DNA of 64,000 bases from an uncultured Opitutia bacterium (lineage in GTDB: Bacteria; Verrucomicrobiota; Verrucomicrobiia; Opitutales; Opitutaceae). The DNA lies in assembly GCA_903902745.1 (NCBI GenBank), contig CAIUWA010000007.1, positions 37,069 through 101,068 of the forward strand, read 5' to 3'. A model generated the notes under the pieces. That model made no database searches. It was not told the origin of the DNA and was given only the letters and a program-made list of their open reading frames with translations. Positions 34,961 through 45,300 of this stretch are shown here, one piece after another. Within the stretch, counting starts at the first letter, position 1, and the number at the start of each line of letters is the position of its first letter. A program made the position numbers and the translations under genes.

Positions 34961-35866
34961 TTACAGTTTGCTCGCTGGTGCGGGCGTGGCGGAAACTGTC
35001 TCGGGGGATTTGATCGGAATTTTCGGCGCCCACTTCAGCCAGTCCTTGTCGGCATCCGATGACAGCTGGAACAGGGCGCTTTCCTCGGCGGGCGGGGCCA
35101 GCGGGGTGCTGTCCGGGGTCGCGAACGCCACGCCGCCGGTGACCAGCGATTCGAGCGAGGTGTTTTTGAGCTCGGCCCCGAGCAGGCCGATCTTGAAGGA
35201 GAAACCGCCCGCATTCCAGAACCGGGTGTTGGTCCGCACAAGGTCAACGTAAGGGGCCTCGAGATGGATGCGGACCAGCACGGCCGTGGAATCATCGGCG
35301 AGGCGGCTGGTTTCCACCGTGCCCACCTTGACCTCGCGATAAAAAACCGGGGCCCCCGTCGTGAGCGACCCCAGCCGGTCACTTTGCAAAATGAACGACC
35401 GGCCTTGGCTCGATAATTCCGGCGGCGGGGTTCGAGTCAGCCCGAGAAACTGCTTGGCGGGCGGCCCCTTGCCGGGGCGGACGTTGAGGCGCGCACCGGT
35501 GAGCAGGGTATCGAGCCCCCGGATGCCGGAGAGACCGATCTCGGGATGCACGATCCAGAATTGGGCGCCTTCGCCGGCGAGATGGGCGGCACTTTTGGTG
35601 AGACGCAGGCGCACGCTGACGCCGCTCAAGTCCGGTTTCAGCTGCACCGCTGTGACGATGCCGACCGAAACGCCCTTGTGCTCGAGCACGGTTTTGTCGG
35701 CCTCGACCCCGGAGCCATCGGCAAAATCAATGACGATCTCCGGACCGCGGTCGTGCAGCTCGCGGAAAACCATCCATCCACCGACCGCAATTGCGATCAG
35801 CGGCACGATCCAGACCAGCGGGAGTCGGAGCGCGCGGGAAACTCTCGGTGTGGGAGGAGAACTCAT
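34961..35866 (-). CDS. MCE-domain protein, PqiB-like
   Basis: A 301-residue protein with an N-terminal membrane anchor (about 14-32) and MCE domains; GLSGIRGLDTLLTGARLNV and the GAPVFYREVKVGTVE block (second MCE-like unit) resemble PqiB/YebT. These proteins form periplasmic lipid-transport tubes with PqiA-type membrane partners. It has about two MCE units, fewer than PqiB in E. coli. The ATG at 35866 overlaps the upstream gene's stop; it is last in a three-gene operon. Confidence 0.85.
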   Translation of the reverse strand: MSSPPTPRVSRALRLPLVWIVPLIAIAVGGWMVFRELHDRGPEIVIDFADGSGVEADKTVLEHKGVSVGIVTAVQLKPDLSGVSVRLRLTKSAAHLAGEGAQFWIVHPEIGLSGIRGLDTLLTGARLNVRPGKGPPAKQFLGLTRTPPPELSSQGRSFILQSDRLGSLTTGAPVFYREVKVGTVETSRLADDSTAVLVRIHLEAPYVDLVRTNTRFWNAGGFSFKIGLLGAELKNTSLESLVTGGVAFATPDSTPLAPPAEESALFQLSSDADKDWLKWAPKIPIKSPETVSATPAPASKL

Positions 35867-36405
35867 GGCGGGAGGTCGAACGGGGCCGCCGTGGCCGGCG
35901 CCTCGCGCCAGAGCACCCGCGGATCGAAGGCCTGCGTGGCCAGCACGGTGAGCACCACCGCCGTCGCGAAGGCGACGATACCCATGCGCGGCTCGACGGA
36001 GGACAACGCGCCGAACCGGACCAAGCCCGACAGGAAGGCGACGAGGAAGACATCGAGCATCGACCAGCGCCCGATGAAATCGAGGGCCGAGTAGAGCTGG
36101 GTCAATCGCCGCGAGTGGCGGAGGGACCGGCGCCGCGCGGTGAAGAGCAGCCAGCCCAAGCCGGCGAGTTTGAGCACCGGGATGATGATGCTGGCCGTGA
36201 ATACGATGGCGGCGATTAGCCACAGGTCACTCCGCCACAACTGGACGGTGCCCGAAAAAATCGTATCGGTGCGGTCCTGGCCGGCGCTGTGCGTGGTGAG
36301 CACGGGCAGCAGATTGGCCGGCACGAGCATCACGGCGGCGGCCACCGCCAGGGCCGAGGCATTGGCGAGGTTTTGCGAACGGAGACGCGGCAGGCGGCGT
36401 TTCAT
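35863..36405 (-). CDS. PqiA-like membrane protein, second unit
   Basis: A 180-residue membrane protein with about four hydrophobic segments. VLTTHSAGQDRTDTIFSG followed by ALDFIGRWSMLDVFLVAFLSGLV matches one PqiA domain; no zinc-ribbon precedes it. In E. coli PqiA two such domains are fused, whereas here they are separate genes. Starts overlap both neighbours (ATGA). Confidence 0.87.
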   Translation of the reverse strand: MKRRLPRLRSQNLANASALAVAAAVMLVPANLLPVLTTHSAGQDRTDTIFSGTVQLWRSDLWLIAAIVFTASIIIPVLKLAGLGWLLFTARRRSLRHSRRLTQLYSALDFIGRWSMLDVFLVAFLSGLVRFGALSSVEPRMGIVAFATAVVLTVLATQAFDPRVLWREAPATAAPFDLPP

Positions 36406-37040
36406 GGCAGAGAAGCGGGCGCGGCGGGCACGAGATCGGGCGGCGGGGCGGGGGCCAGGGTGGTGAGGTCGAAGCTGCGCCAGGCGAACAGGAGGGCGAA
36501 AGACATCGCGCCATAGCACCAGAATCCGGGACCGATCGTGATGTGGGCGAGCCGGCCCAGCTTCATCAGGGCAACGAGCACGGCGAGGACCTGCACTTCC
36601 GGCATCGCCCAATGGCCCAGGGCATGGGCCGCAGGCCACAGCAGCCGGGGTTTTACGGGCGGCCATCCGAAAATTCCCGGCAGGAGCAGGCCGGCCAGCG
36701 TGACGAGCAGCGCCAGCGGCACGATCCCGCCGCACAGGGCAACCCAGATGGCCAACAAGCGCATGCCATGATCCCAAAATCCCGCCGCGCTGGTGAAGAG
36801 CAGGCTGGTGCGATCATGGCCCAGCTTAGTGGCGGTGACAAACGGCAGCAGCATCGCGGGCAGCGCCAGAATCAAGCCGGTCACGGTAAACGCGGCCGCC
36901 GCATCGGGTCCGAGGCGCGGCCGGCTCGCCAGCACGGTGTCGCAACGGACGCAGCATGCCCGCTCACCCGGTGCGAGTGGGATCGGCTGGTGCTCCTGGC
37001 CGCACAAGCGGCAAGTCAGAGGCGCAGGGCTGGAGGACAT
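36402..37040 (-). CDS. PqiA-like membrane protein with zinc-ribbon
   Basis: A 212-residue protein whose first 40 residues carry two Cys pairs (CRLCGQ and CVRCDT), a zinc-ribbon as in PqiA. A single PqiA-type membrane domain follows with LGHDRTSLLFTSAAGF and ALGHWAMPEVQVLAVLVALMKLG. It is first of the operon pqiA-like, pqiA-like, pqiB-like. The role, by analogy, is transport of lipids between the membranes. Confidence 0.87.
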   Translation of the reverse strand: MSSSPAPLTCRLCGQEHQPIPLAPGERACCVRCDTVLASRPRLGPDAAAAFTVTGLILALPAMLLPFVTATKLGHDRTSLLFTSAAGFWDHGMRLLAIWVALCGGIVPLALLVTLAGLLLPGIFGWPPVKPRLLWPAAHALGHWAMPEVQVLAVLVALMKLGRLAHITIGPGFWCYGAMSFALLFAWRSFDLTTLAPAPPPDLVPAAPASLP

Positions 37041-37145
37041 GGCGGGAAGTTCAAAAAATGGCTCTGACGAACGAGCGACCCGCCGGCAGGAGGTCAGTTC
37101 CCCGCTGGATCATCCAAACTGCACTCTGTCAGGTCCATGGTCGGA

Positions 37146-37218
37146 TGTAGGAGCGGCTTTATGCCGGGACGTTTGGGCCTGCCCAGTGAAGCATCACGGC
37201 ATAATGCCGCTCCTGCAG
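37146..37218. repeat. inverted repeat, TGTAGGAGCGGC family
   Basis: Arms TGTAGGAGCGGCTTTATGCC (37146 on) and its near-complement ending CGCTCCTGCA (37218) match at about 19 of 21 positions around a 31-base centre. A relative lies at 56960-57035. Confidence 0.75.
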
Positions 37219-37277
37219 TCTTAAGCGGAACGCTGACCAGATCGGGAAATCGCCGCCCCAGCATTTGCGGCTCCGAC

Positions 37278-38651
37278 TCAACTCCGGTAATCCGCGTTCT
37301 CGCTCACATACTCGTGCGTGAGGTCGCCGCCGATCACGGTGGCCGAGGCGGCGCCGTTGCCCAGGTCGACCTCGATTTCCACGCAGCGCTCGTGCGGCGG
37401 ATAGTCGATGGCGGCGGTGAACACGCCGTCCTTCGGCGCGGCGCTGGCGTAGAGCTCGGCGCCGCGCAGATGCGCGACAAGGGCGGCTTCCTTCTCCGGG
37501 TTCAATTGGAACACGCCGCCGGCGAAGATCTCGATGCCCCCGAGCTTCAACTGCAGGCGGGACAAGTCCGTGCCAGGCGCATGTGCGCCCACATGCTTGC
37601 CGATGGCCTGCACGAGCCGGCCGACGTTCGGGTCATTGCCTGCGACGGCGCATTTGAAAAGCGGGGCGTTGACGATGGCCTTGCCGAGCGCGCGGGCCAG
37701 CGCCGCGCTCGCTGCGTTCTTCACGCTGACACGAATTACGTGTCGCACGCCTTCGCCATTGCGGACGATGTCCTCCGCGAGGTCGCGGCAGACGGTGAGC
37801 AGGGCGTTTTCGAACGCTGCGAGGTCGGGGCAGGGCACGCGACCCGAGGAGACGAGTGCAACGGTGTCCGACGTGCTGGTGTCGCTGTCGACGCTGATGG
37901 TGTTGAAGCTCGCGTCGGCGACGCGGGCGAGGATCTCGCGCAGCTTGGTGCGCGGGACGGTGAGATCCGTGAGCAGGTAGACCAGCATCGTGGCGAGGTT
38001 GGGCTCGATCATGCCGGCGCCCTTCGCGATGCCGACGATGCTGCCGGCGCCGACCGCGGCGCGGCGCACCTTCGGATAAAGATCAGTGGTAACGATACCC
38101 TCGGCCGCGGGCAGGACGGTTCCGCCAGCCAGCGCGGCCACGGCCTGCGGCAGTGCGCCAATCATCGCCTCGACCGGCAGGCCCCAGCCGATCACGCCGG
38201 TGGAGCAGGGCAGCACCTGCCCCGGGGTGAAGCCGAGCAACTGTGCAGTAGTGGCGCTCACGCGCTCGGACGCCTCCACGCCGCCGGGCGCGCAGACATT
38301 GGACACCTTGTTGTTGACGATGATCGCGCCGAGGGCCGCCTCACCCAGCCGCCGGCGGCCAACGACGACCGGCGCACCGGGCAGGGCGTTGCGCGTGAAC
38401 ACCGCGGCGAAATCGGGCGTCGGCCGGTCAAGCGCGATGAGGGTGAGCGTCATCTTCGCCGGCTTCGGCGCCTCGCGGGGCGTGAATTCGAAGCGGGTGG
38501 TGCCGGTGCGGAAACCCGCGGGCAGCGCCGCCTGGCTGGCGAGCCACGCGCGGTGGGCGGCATGGGAGGGGAACGTGAGATTTGTGCTGGGCACGGAAAA
38601 GCAGTGAGCACACGGCGCGGCGGAGTGAAGCTGATTTTCGGCGTCACGCAT
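37278..38651 (-). CDS. argJ: bifunctional ornithine acetyltransferase / N-acetylglutamate synthase
   Basis: Transfers acetyl from N-acetylornithine to glutamate, recycling the acetyl group in arginine synthesis. The 457-residue precursor has the self-cleavage site ATMLVYLLTD (nucleophile Thr near 221), STGVIGWGLPVEAM, and NTISVDSDTSTSDTV. The C-terminal ENADYRS end is typical. The N-terminus is uncertain: 38651 (ATG) or a GTG at 38594 both precede the first conserved block GFRTGTTRFEF. Divergent from argB with about 300 bases between. Confidence 0.93.
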   Translation of the reverse strand: MRDAENQLHSAAPCAHCFSVPSTNLTFPSHAAHRAWLASQAALPAGFRTGTTRFEFTPREAPKPAKMTLTLIALDRPTPDFAAVFTRNALPGAPVVVGRRRLGEAALGAIIVNNKVSNVCAPGGVEASERVSATTAQLLGFTPGQVLPCSTGVIGWGLPVEAMIGALPQAVAALAGGTVLPAAEGIVTTDLYPKVRRAAVGAGSIVGIAKGAGMIEPNLATMLVYLLTDLTVPRTKLREILARVADASFNTISVDSDTSTSDTVALVSSGRVPCPDLAAFENALLTVCRDLAEDIVRNGEGVRHVIRVSVKNAASAALARALGKAIVNAPLFKCAVAGNDPNVGRLVQAIGKHVGAHAPGTDLSRLQLKLGGIEIFAGGVFQLNPEKEAALVAHLRGAELYASAAPKDGVFTAAIDYPPHERCVEIEVDLGNGAASATVIGGDLTHEYVSENADYRS

Positions 38652-38660
38652 TTGTCACGC
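38642..38660. repeat. direct repeat CGTCACG-N5-GTCACGC at argJ start
   Basis: Partner of the motif at 32026-32044: GTCACGCAT followed by TTGTCACG. It spans the annotated argJ ATG, which makes that start less certain if it is an operator. Confidence 0.25.
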
Positions 38661-38692
38661 CGCGGTGGAAGTTGGATCGCCTCGGATTTTTG

Positions 38693-38759
38693 CCGCAGAT
38701 TGCGCGGATGATCGCGGATATTTCATGCAACAATCCGCTTCCATCCGTGTAATCCGCGG
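38693..38759. repeat. inverted repeat, CCGCGGAT family
   Basis: Left arm CCGCAGATTGCGCGGATGAT and right arm TTCCATCCGTGTAATCCGCG are imperfect complements built from CGCGGAT units. Relatives are at 41161-41242 and 47922-47988. It lies in the argJ/argB divergent gap. Confidence 0.7.
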
Positions 38760-38947
38760 GAAATGGATTCATCTCCGGGTTCAGCCACGGGCTTCACGCG
38801 GAAAAAATATTTTCACGCGGGGCAAAATTTTTATGGAAATACGCGGCCGGGGTGCGATAAGCATTTCGTTGCTCCCAATAAAACGTGCGTGCTTTTTCCC
38901 GTCATCACCTTCCTTCCGCGGCCGCCAGCCGCGTGCTCTGACGCGAA

Positions 38948-39829
38948 ATGAACGTCGCTGACGTCACCGCCAAGGCGAAGGTCCTCCTCGAGGCGCTGCC
39001 TTATATCCAGGATTTCCGCGGCTCCACCTTCGTCGTGAAATACGGCGGGAGCTTCATGGATGATCCCGACCCGGCCAGCCGCACGCGGGTCGCCTACGAC
39101 ATCGCGTTCCTCGCCGCCGTGGGCATCAACGTCGTCGTGGTGCACGGCGGCGGCAAGGCCATCACCCGGGCGATGGAAGGCTCCGGCCTCACCGCCAAGT
39201 TTGTCGGCGGCATGCGCGTCACCGACGAGGCGACGATCGCCATCGTCAAGAAGACGCTGGATGAAATCGTGAACAAGGACGTGTGCGACGCCATCAGCAC
39301 CGCGAAGGGCCGGCCCAAGGGCCTGCCGGGCGACACCGTGCTGGTCTGCGAGAAACTTACCACCGATGACGACGGCAAGGAGATCGACCTGGGCTTTGTC
39401 GGCGAAGTCACCGAGGTGAAGATCAAGCTCATCAAGAAGGAGATCGCCGACGGTTTCATCCCGGTCATCTCGCCGGTGGCCGAGGGCCACGATGGCAAAC
39501 CCTACAACGTCAACGCCGACCTCGTGGCCGGCCGCGTCGCGAGTGCGCTGCGCGCCCGGCGGCTGGTTTACATGAGCGACGTCCCCGGTCTGCTGGCGGA
39601 CCCGGCCAACCCGGAATCGCTCATCTCCACGCTGAAGATCGGCCAGGTGGAGGAACTCAAGAAGAAGGGCGTGATCGACAAGGGCATGCGCCCCAAGGTG
39701 GCCAGCGCCGTGCGTGCGCTGGAGGAAGGCGTCCAGCGCGTGCATTTCATCGACGGCCGGCTGGCCCATTCACTCCTGCTCGAGATCTTCACCGACAAGG
39801 GCATCGGCACCGAAATTGTGCAGGGTTAA
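38948..39829 (+). CDS. argB: acetylglutamate kinase
   Basis: Second step of arginine biosynthesis, phosphorylating N-acetylglutamate; 293 residues. VVKYGGSFM with the catalytic lysine (Lys31), [10 protein letters not shown] and [16 protein letters not shown] are the family blocks, and [22 protein letters not shown] lies at the C-terminal ATP site. An N-terminal helix (about 1-20) like that of arginine-sensitive enzymes is present, so feedback inhibition is plausible. It is first of argB-argD-argF. Confidence 0.96.
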   Translation: MNVADVTAKAKVLLEALPYIQDFRGSTFVVKYGGSFMDDPDPASRTRVAYDIAFLAAVGINVVVVHGGGKAITRAMEGSGLTAKFVGGMRVTDEATIAIVKKTLDEIVNKDVCDAISTAKGRPKGLPGDTVLVCEKLTTDDDGKEIDLGFVGEVTEVKIKLIKKEIADGFIPVISPVAEGHDGKPYNVNADLVAGRVASALRARRLVYMSDVPGLLADPANPESLISTLKIGQVEELKKKGVIDKGMRPKVASAVRALEEGVQRVHFIDGRLAHSLLLEIFTDKGIGTEIVQG

Positions 39830-39834
39830 AATTG

Positions 39835-39938
39835 ATTGCGGAGTGCTGATGGCGGATTGCGGAATTATTGCGAATCTCCGCCAACTCTGACGTCCTTGCG
39901 CCGACCTGTTCCGCAATCCGCATACCGCATTCCGCAAT
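39835..39938. repeat. inverted repeat, ATTGCGGA family
   Basis: Arms beginning ATTGCGGAGTGCTGATGGCG (39835) and ending ACCGCATTCCGCAAT (39938) are imperfect complements around a 48-base centre. The right arm reaches into the argD start codon. Confidence 0.65.
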
Positions 39939-41157
39939 GACTCCTCCCTCCATCATCCGCACCAGCACCGCCGAGCTTTACGACACTTACGTGATGAAGA
40001 ACTACGCGCGCTCGGCGCTGACGCTGGTGCGCGGCCAGGGCACGCGGGTCTGGGATGACCAGGGCAACAGCTACCTCGATTTCACCTCCGGCATCGCGGT
40101 GAGCGCGCTCGGTCACTGCCATCCGCACTGGGTGGCGGCGGTGCAGCGGCAGGCGGGCGAGCTGATTCACATCAGTAATCTCTTCCGCAGCCCCAACCAG
40201 GGTGAGCTGGCTCGCCGGCTTGTCGGCTACGCGGGGCCGGGCCGGGTGTTCTTCTGCAACAGTGGCGCCGAGGCCGACGAGGCGCTGATCAAGCTCGCGC
40301 GCCTGCATGGCATGAAAAAGGCCGGCGGCGAGGAGGCGAAGTGCTACAAGATCATCTGCGCGAAGCAGGCGTTCCACGGCCGGATGTTCGGCGGCATGAG
40401 CGCCACGCCGCAGGAAAAGATTCAGAAGGGCTTCCGCCCGCTCGTGCCGGGCTTTTCCTTTGGCGAGCTGAACAACCTGCAGAGCTTCGCCGATCTCATC
40501 GACGAGGGCACGGCGGCGATCTTTGTCGAGACGATCCAGGGTGAGAGCGGCGTGAATCCATGCACGGCGGAATTTCTCACCGGGCTGCGCCGGCTGTGCG
40601 ACCAGCACAACCTGCTGCTGCTGCTCGACGAGGTGCAGTGCGGCATTGGGCGCACGGGCAAATTCTACGCGTTTGAACACATCGGCGTACGGGCTGATGC
40701 CATCGCCATGGCCAAGGGTCTCGGCGGCGGATTTCCCATCGGCGCGATCTGGGTGGGCGAGGGCGCGGCCGACCTGTTCCAGCCCGGTTCGCATGGCACC
40801 ACCTTCGGCGGCACGCCGCTGGCGTGTGCGGCGGCGCTGGCGGTGCTCGATGTCATCGAGCGCGAGCAACTTCTCGTGCACGTCACCCAGGCCAGCGGTC
40901 CGTGGCATGCGGCCCTGGCCGCCCTGGCGAAGGATTATCCGAAGCAAATGACCGGATTGCGCGGCCGCGGCTTCCTGACCGGTGTGCAGCTAACGGGCGA
41001 CCCCGCGCCTTATGTCGCCGCGCTGCGCGAGCGCGGGCTGCTGGTCACCCCGTCGGGCAACAACGTCATCCGCCTGCTCCCGCCGCTCAACACCACGGCG
41101 GCCGACCTCGCCCAATCCGTCGAGATCCTCCGCGCCGTCTTCGCCGCCAAGGCGTGA
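39937..41157 (+). CDS. argD: acetylornithine aminotransferase
   Basis: PLP-dependent class III aminotransferase forming N-acetylornithine, 406 residues. FTSGIAVSALGHCHP, NSGAEADEALIKLAR, LLLDEVQCGIGRTGKF and AMAKGLGGGFPIGA with the PLP lysine near 259, then TFGGTPLACAAAL, are all canonical. The ATG at 39937 begins at the end of an inverted repeat; an upstream in-frame start at 39868 would translate the repeat. Also usable for succinyl-diaminopimelate in lysine synthesis in some species. Confidence 0.95.
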   Translation: MTPPSIIRTSTAELYDTYVMKNYARSALTLVRGQGTRVWDDQGNSYLDFTSGIAVSALGHCHPHWVAAVQRQAGELIHISNLFRSPNQGELARRLVGYAGPGRVFFCNSGAEADEALIKLARLHGMKKAGGEEAKCYKIICAKQAFHGRMFGGMSATPQEKIQKGFRPLVPGFSFGELNNLQSFADLIDEGTAAIFVETIQGESGVNPCTAEFLTGLRRLCDQHNLLLLLDEVQCGIGRTGKFYAFEHIGVRADAIAMAKGLGGGFPIGAIWVGEGAADLFQPGSHGTTFGGTPLACAAALAVLDVIEREQLLVHVTQASGPWHAALAALAKDYPKQMTGLRGRGFLTGVQLTGDPAPYVAALRERGLLVTPSGNNVIRLLPPLNTTAADLAQSVEILRAVFAAKA

Positions 41158-41160
41158 GTT

Positions 41161-41242
41161 TTTCCGCGGATTACACGGATATGCGCGGATTGTTGGTAAA
41201 ATCTGTCATTAATCCGCGTCCATCCGCGTAATTCGCGGTAAA
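41161..41242. repeat. inverted repeat, CCGCGGAT family
   Basis: TTTCCGCGGATTACACGGAT on the left and a complement ending AATTCGCGGTAAA on the right, with about 20 bases between. It follows argD immediately and may help end or stabilise its mRNA. Confidence 0.7.
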
Positions 41243-41314
41243 AAATTCCGGGGTTCCAGCCCTGATTTTTCACTCGTGCGGGCCGGTCCGGATGTTTTAA
41301 CGTTTTCCTTTCCC

Positions 41315-42262
41315 ATGAAACACTTCCTCAAGGAGACGGACTTCACCGCACCCGAGTTGGCGGAGGTGTTTGCGCGTGCCCGGGAGTTCAAGCGCAACCG
41401 GGGCCGGCCGGGGCCGGGGGTGCTGGCGGGCCAGACGTGGGCCATGATTTTTTCCAAGTCGAGCACCCGCACTCGGGTCTCGTTCGAGGTGGGCATCCAT
41501 GAACTCGGCGGCCATGCGCTGTTCCTCAACCGGAACGACATCCAGCTCGGCCGCGGTGAGTCGATCGAGGACACCGCGCGGGTACTTTCGCGTTTCGTGC
41601 ACGGACTGATTGTGCGCACCCACGGTCACGGGGATATCATGCGGCTGGCCGACGCGAGCAGTGTGCCGGTGATCAACGGCCTGACCGATTTTCTGCATCC
41701 GTGTCAGATTCTGGCGGATGCCTTCACCGCGGCCGAGCATTGGGCCGGTCCGGGCGGCGACCTGGTGGCGGCGCTCAAGGGCCGCAAGATCGCCTTTCTC
41801 GGTGACACGCGTTTCAACATGGCCAATTCGTGGATTCTCGGTGCGAGCCTCTTCGGCATGAAGATCTCGCTCGCTGGGCCGAAGGGGTTTGAACCCGGCC
41901 CCGAAATCCAGGCGCAGCTGAAGTACGAAGGCCGCAAGGCGGACTACCATTTCACGACCGACCCGGCCGAAGCCGTTGCCGGGGCTGATCTCGTCTACAC
42001 CGATGTCTGGACCAGCATGGGCCAGGAAGAAGAGGCGAAAAAGCGCGTTGCGCAGATGAAGCCCTATGCGGTCACCGCGAAGCTATTTGCCGCGGCGAAG
42101 CCCGACGCGCTCTTCATGCACTGCCTCCCCGCTCACCCCGGCGAGGAAGTCGAGCAAGCCGTGCTCGACAACCCCCGCTGCGTGATCTTCGACGAGGCCG
42201 AAAACCGGCTCCACGTCCAGAAGGCGATCATGGCCGCGCTGGCGGAGTCGGCGCGGAAGTAA
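41315..42262 (+). CDS. argF: ornithine carbamoyltransferase
   Basis: Makes citrulline from ornithine and carbamoyl phosphate, 315 residues. The carbamoyl-phosphate site SSTRTR (49-54), LHPCQILAD-like FLHPCQILAD, and the HCLPAH catalytic loop (about 269-274) are present. DVWTSMGQEEE is the ornithine side. The ATG at 41315 matches family N-termini. It competes with ornithine decarboxylase for ornithine. Confidence 0.96.
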   Translation: MKHFLKETDFTAPELAEVFARAREFKRNRGRPGPGVLAGQTWAMIFSKSSTRTRVSFEVGIHELGGHALFLNRNDIQLGRGESIEDTARVLSRFVHGLIVRTHGHGDIMRLADASSVPVINGLTDFLHPCQILADAFTAAEHWAGPGGDLVAALKGRKIAFLGDTRFNMANSWILGASLFGMKISLAGPKGFEPGPEIQAQLKYEGRKADYHFTTDPAEAVAGADLVYTDVWTSMGQEEEAKKRVAQMKPYAVTAKLFAAAKPDALFMHCLPAHPGEEVEQAVLDNPRCVIFDEAENRLHVQKAIMAALAESARK

Positions 42263-42273
42263 TTTCATTTTTT

Positions 42274-42294
42274 GGCCACAAAAAGGCACAAAAA
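42274..42294. repeat. half-site of the GCCACAAAAAGGCAC repeat
   Basis: GGCCACAAAAAGGCACAAAA follows argF; the complete inverted form lies at 54241-54350. No second arm is seen here. Confidence 0.45.
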
Positions 42295-42354
42295 CTATTC
42301 AGTGCGTAGGCCGCTCAGTAACTAGTGCGGCATTACCATCATTAGGCATCTCAA

Positions 42355-42846
42355 ATGGCCTTTGTGATTCGCAGAGCAATGCCGGACGACGCGGTCGCGG
42401 CGTGCGCAGTGCTACGTCGATCGATCACAGAAAGCTGTGTCGCGGATCATCAGCATGATCCCGGGATCCTATCAGCGTGGCTGCAAAACAAGACGCCGGA
42501 AAATCTACGGTCATGGTTCGCTTCATCGGAAGGTTTCGCAGTGGTCTCCGTAACCGAAGAGAGGATTGTCGGTGCGGCAATGATTGGCGGCAATGGCACG
42601 ATCTCATTGTGCTATCTTGTACCGGAGGCTCGTTTCCTTGGAATCGGTAAGGCCATGCTCACAGCGTTGGAAGGTGAAGCGCTAAGGCGGGGCTTGTCGT
42701 CCATCGATCTGCGCAGCACGAAGACCGCCGCCGCATTTTATAAGCGCAACGGTTACATTGAGACGGGCAAGGATGAGGCCATGTTTGGTCTGACAACTCG
42801 AGGCATGCGGAAGGACATTGTGCGCGACATCATGCCTAGCATCTGA
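42355..42846 (+). CDS. GNAT-family N-acetyltransferase
   Basis: A 163-residue acetyl-CoA-dependent transferase. The acetyl-CoA loop is LVPEARFLGIGKAMLTALE (about 87-105; R-x-x-G-I-G-K variant of motif A) and the C-terminal AAFYKRNGYIETG is motif B. The substrate is unknown. Codon use is less GC-biased than in surrounding arg genes, and the gene with the next one splits argF from argG, so the pair may be an insertion. Confidence 0.85.
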   Translation: MAFVIRRAMPDDAVAACAVLRRSITESCVADHQHDPGILSAWLQNKTPENLRSWFASSEGFAVVSVTEERIVGAAMIGGNGTISLCYLVPEARFLGIGKAMLTALEGEALRRGLSSIDLRSTKTAAAFYKRNGYIETGKDEAMFGLTTRGMRKDIVRDIMPSI

Positions 42847-42877
42847 CTCAGCCGCTTTTGTTACTACCCCTTCTGAT

Positions 42878-43627
42878 ATGACTTCTGCAAAGCTCCGACG
42901 CGCAGTTTTGAGCGTGGTGTTTGGGGTGGTGATGGCTAATCCGCTGTTCGCGATGTTTGAAGGTTCGCTCCTGTATTTTCCCAGTCACCTGCCGGCCGGT
43001 TCAGATCTGCAGGAATGGGCCGTGGAGGGAAAATTCATGGGCTATTCGCATGCGGTGGCGTCGCCGCGAATGGTGTGGCTGATGTTTCACGGGAATGCGG
43101 GGCAGGCCAGCCAGCGCGGGTACATCCGGGCGAGCCTGCCGGTGACGGACGCCGTGTTCATCATGGAGTATCCGGGTTATGGGAAGAGGGAGGGTTCGCC
43201 TTCGATGAAATCCATCAACACGGCTGCGACCGAGGCTTACGCGGCACTGGTAAAACTTTATCCCGGTGTTTCCATCGGCGTCATTGGCGAATCGCTGGGG
43301 AGCGGGCCGGCTTCGTTTATCTGTTCGCTCAGCAATCCGCCGGGCCGGCTGGTTTTGATCGTGCCATTCGACAATCTGTTGTCGGTCGCCAAGGAGCACA
43401 TGGGATTTCTGCCCGTCAGTTGGTTGATGCGCGACAAGTGGGATAATGTGGCGGCGCTCTCAAAGTATTCCGGGAGGGTGGACATCTACGGGGCACTGGA
43501 GGACACGGTGATCCCATTTTCTCACGCCAAGCACCTGGCGGAGTCATTGCCCGGGGCGAAATTCCACGAGATGAAGTGCGGGCATAATGACTGGTCGGCC
43601 AGGAATTTGGTGAGGATCGATCGGTGA
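42878..43627 (+). CDS. membrane-anchored alpha/beta hydrolase
   Basis: A 249-residue alpha/beta hydrolase. An N-terminal hydrophobic segment (about 8-26) may be a signal or anchor. MFHGNAGQ holds the oxyanion HG, GESLGSGPA the nucleophile Ser, GALEDTVIP the acid, and CGHNDW the His, so the triad is complete. Related to the BEM46/FrsA-like group with unknown substrates. Composition again is less GC-biased than argG. Confidence 0.85.
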   Translation: MTSAKLRRAVLSVVFGVVMANPLFAMFEGSLLYFPSHLPAGSDLQEWAVEGKFMGYSHAVASPRMVWLMFHGNAGQASQRGYIRASLPVTDAVFIMEYPGYGKREGSPSMKSINTAATEAYAALVKLYPGVSIGVIGESLGSGPASFICSLSNPPGRLVLIVPFDNLLSVAKEHMGFLPVSWLMRDKWDNVAALSKYSGRVDIYGALEDTVIPFSHAKHLAESLPGAKFHEMKCGHNDWSARNLVRIDR

Positions 43628-43654
43628 TTTGAATAAGAAAAAGCGGGGAAGTAT

Positions 43655-43786
43655 TTTCGCGCAGAGGCGCGGAGACGCAGAGAGAACCAAATGGATTGAG
43701 AAATCAGGCGTCGGCGACCACCCAATCAGGCAGCTTGTTTCAGGGTCATTTTTTCCTGCTCTGCGCCTCCGTGCCTCCGCGCGAAA
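43655..43786. repeat. inverted repeat, CGCAGAGGCGCGGAG family
   Basis: Left TTTCGCGCAGAGGCGCGGAG and right complement ending CCTCCGCGCGAAA flank about 75 bases. A compact copy is at 45113-45205; the two bracket argG. Confidence 0.7.
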
Positions 43787-43879
43787 CTGGATTGAGGGAA
43801 GCCGGGGCAAACTGTGCCGCCGCCTGCTGAGGAAATCCGTTGCACGGCGGCGGAGCTTCACCCCACACTGGGCGGGATT

Positions 43880-45106
<1,227 letters not shown>

Positions 45107-45112
45107 GGAAAA

Positions 45113-45205
45113 GTTTCACGCAGAGGCGCGGAGATCGCGGAGGTCAATCAATCTGAATGGTTTTTAAATTCAGTCCTCTGCGTTCCCTGCGCCTCTGCGT
45201 GAAAC
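45113..45205. repeat. inverted repeat, CGCAGAGGCGCGGAG family
   Basis: GTTTCACGCAGAGGCGCGGA on the left and TGCGCCTCTGCGTGAAAC on the right are inverted arms around 55 bases. Directly downstream of argG. Confidence 0.75.
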
Positions 45206-45300
45206 AATCTGAATTGGTCTCCTCCTCGATCGAGCTCCGGCTCGACATCGCGTGGATCGCGCTCAAGCCTGACCGGCTGCTTTAACCCCGGTATCTACTT

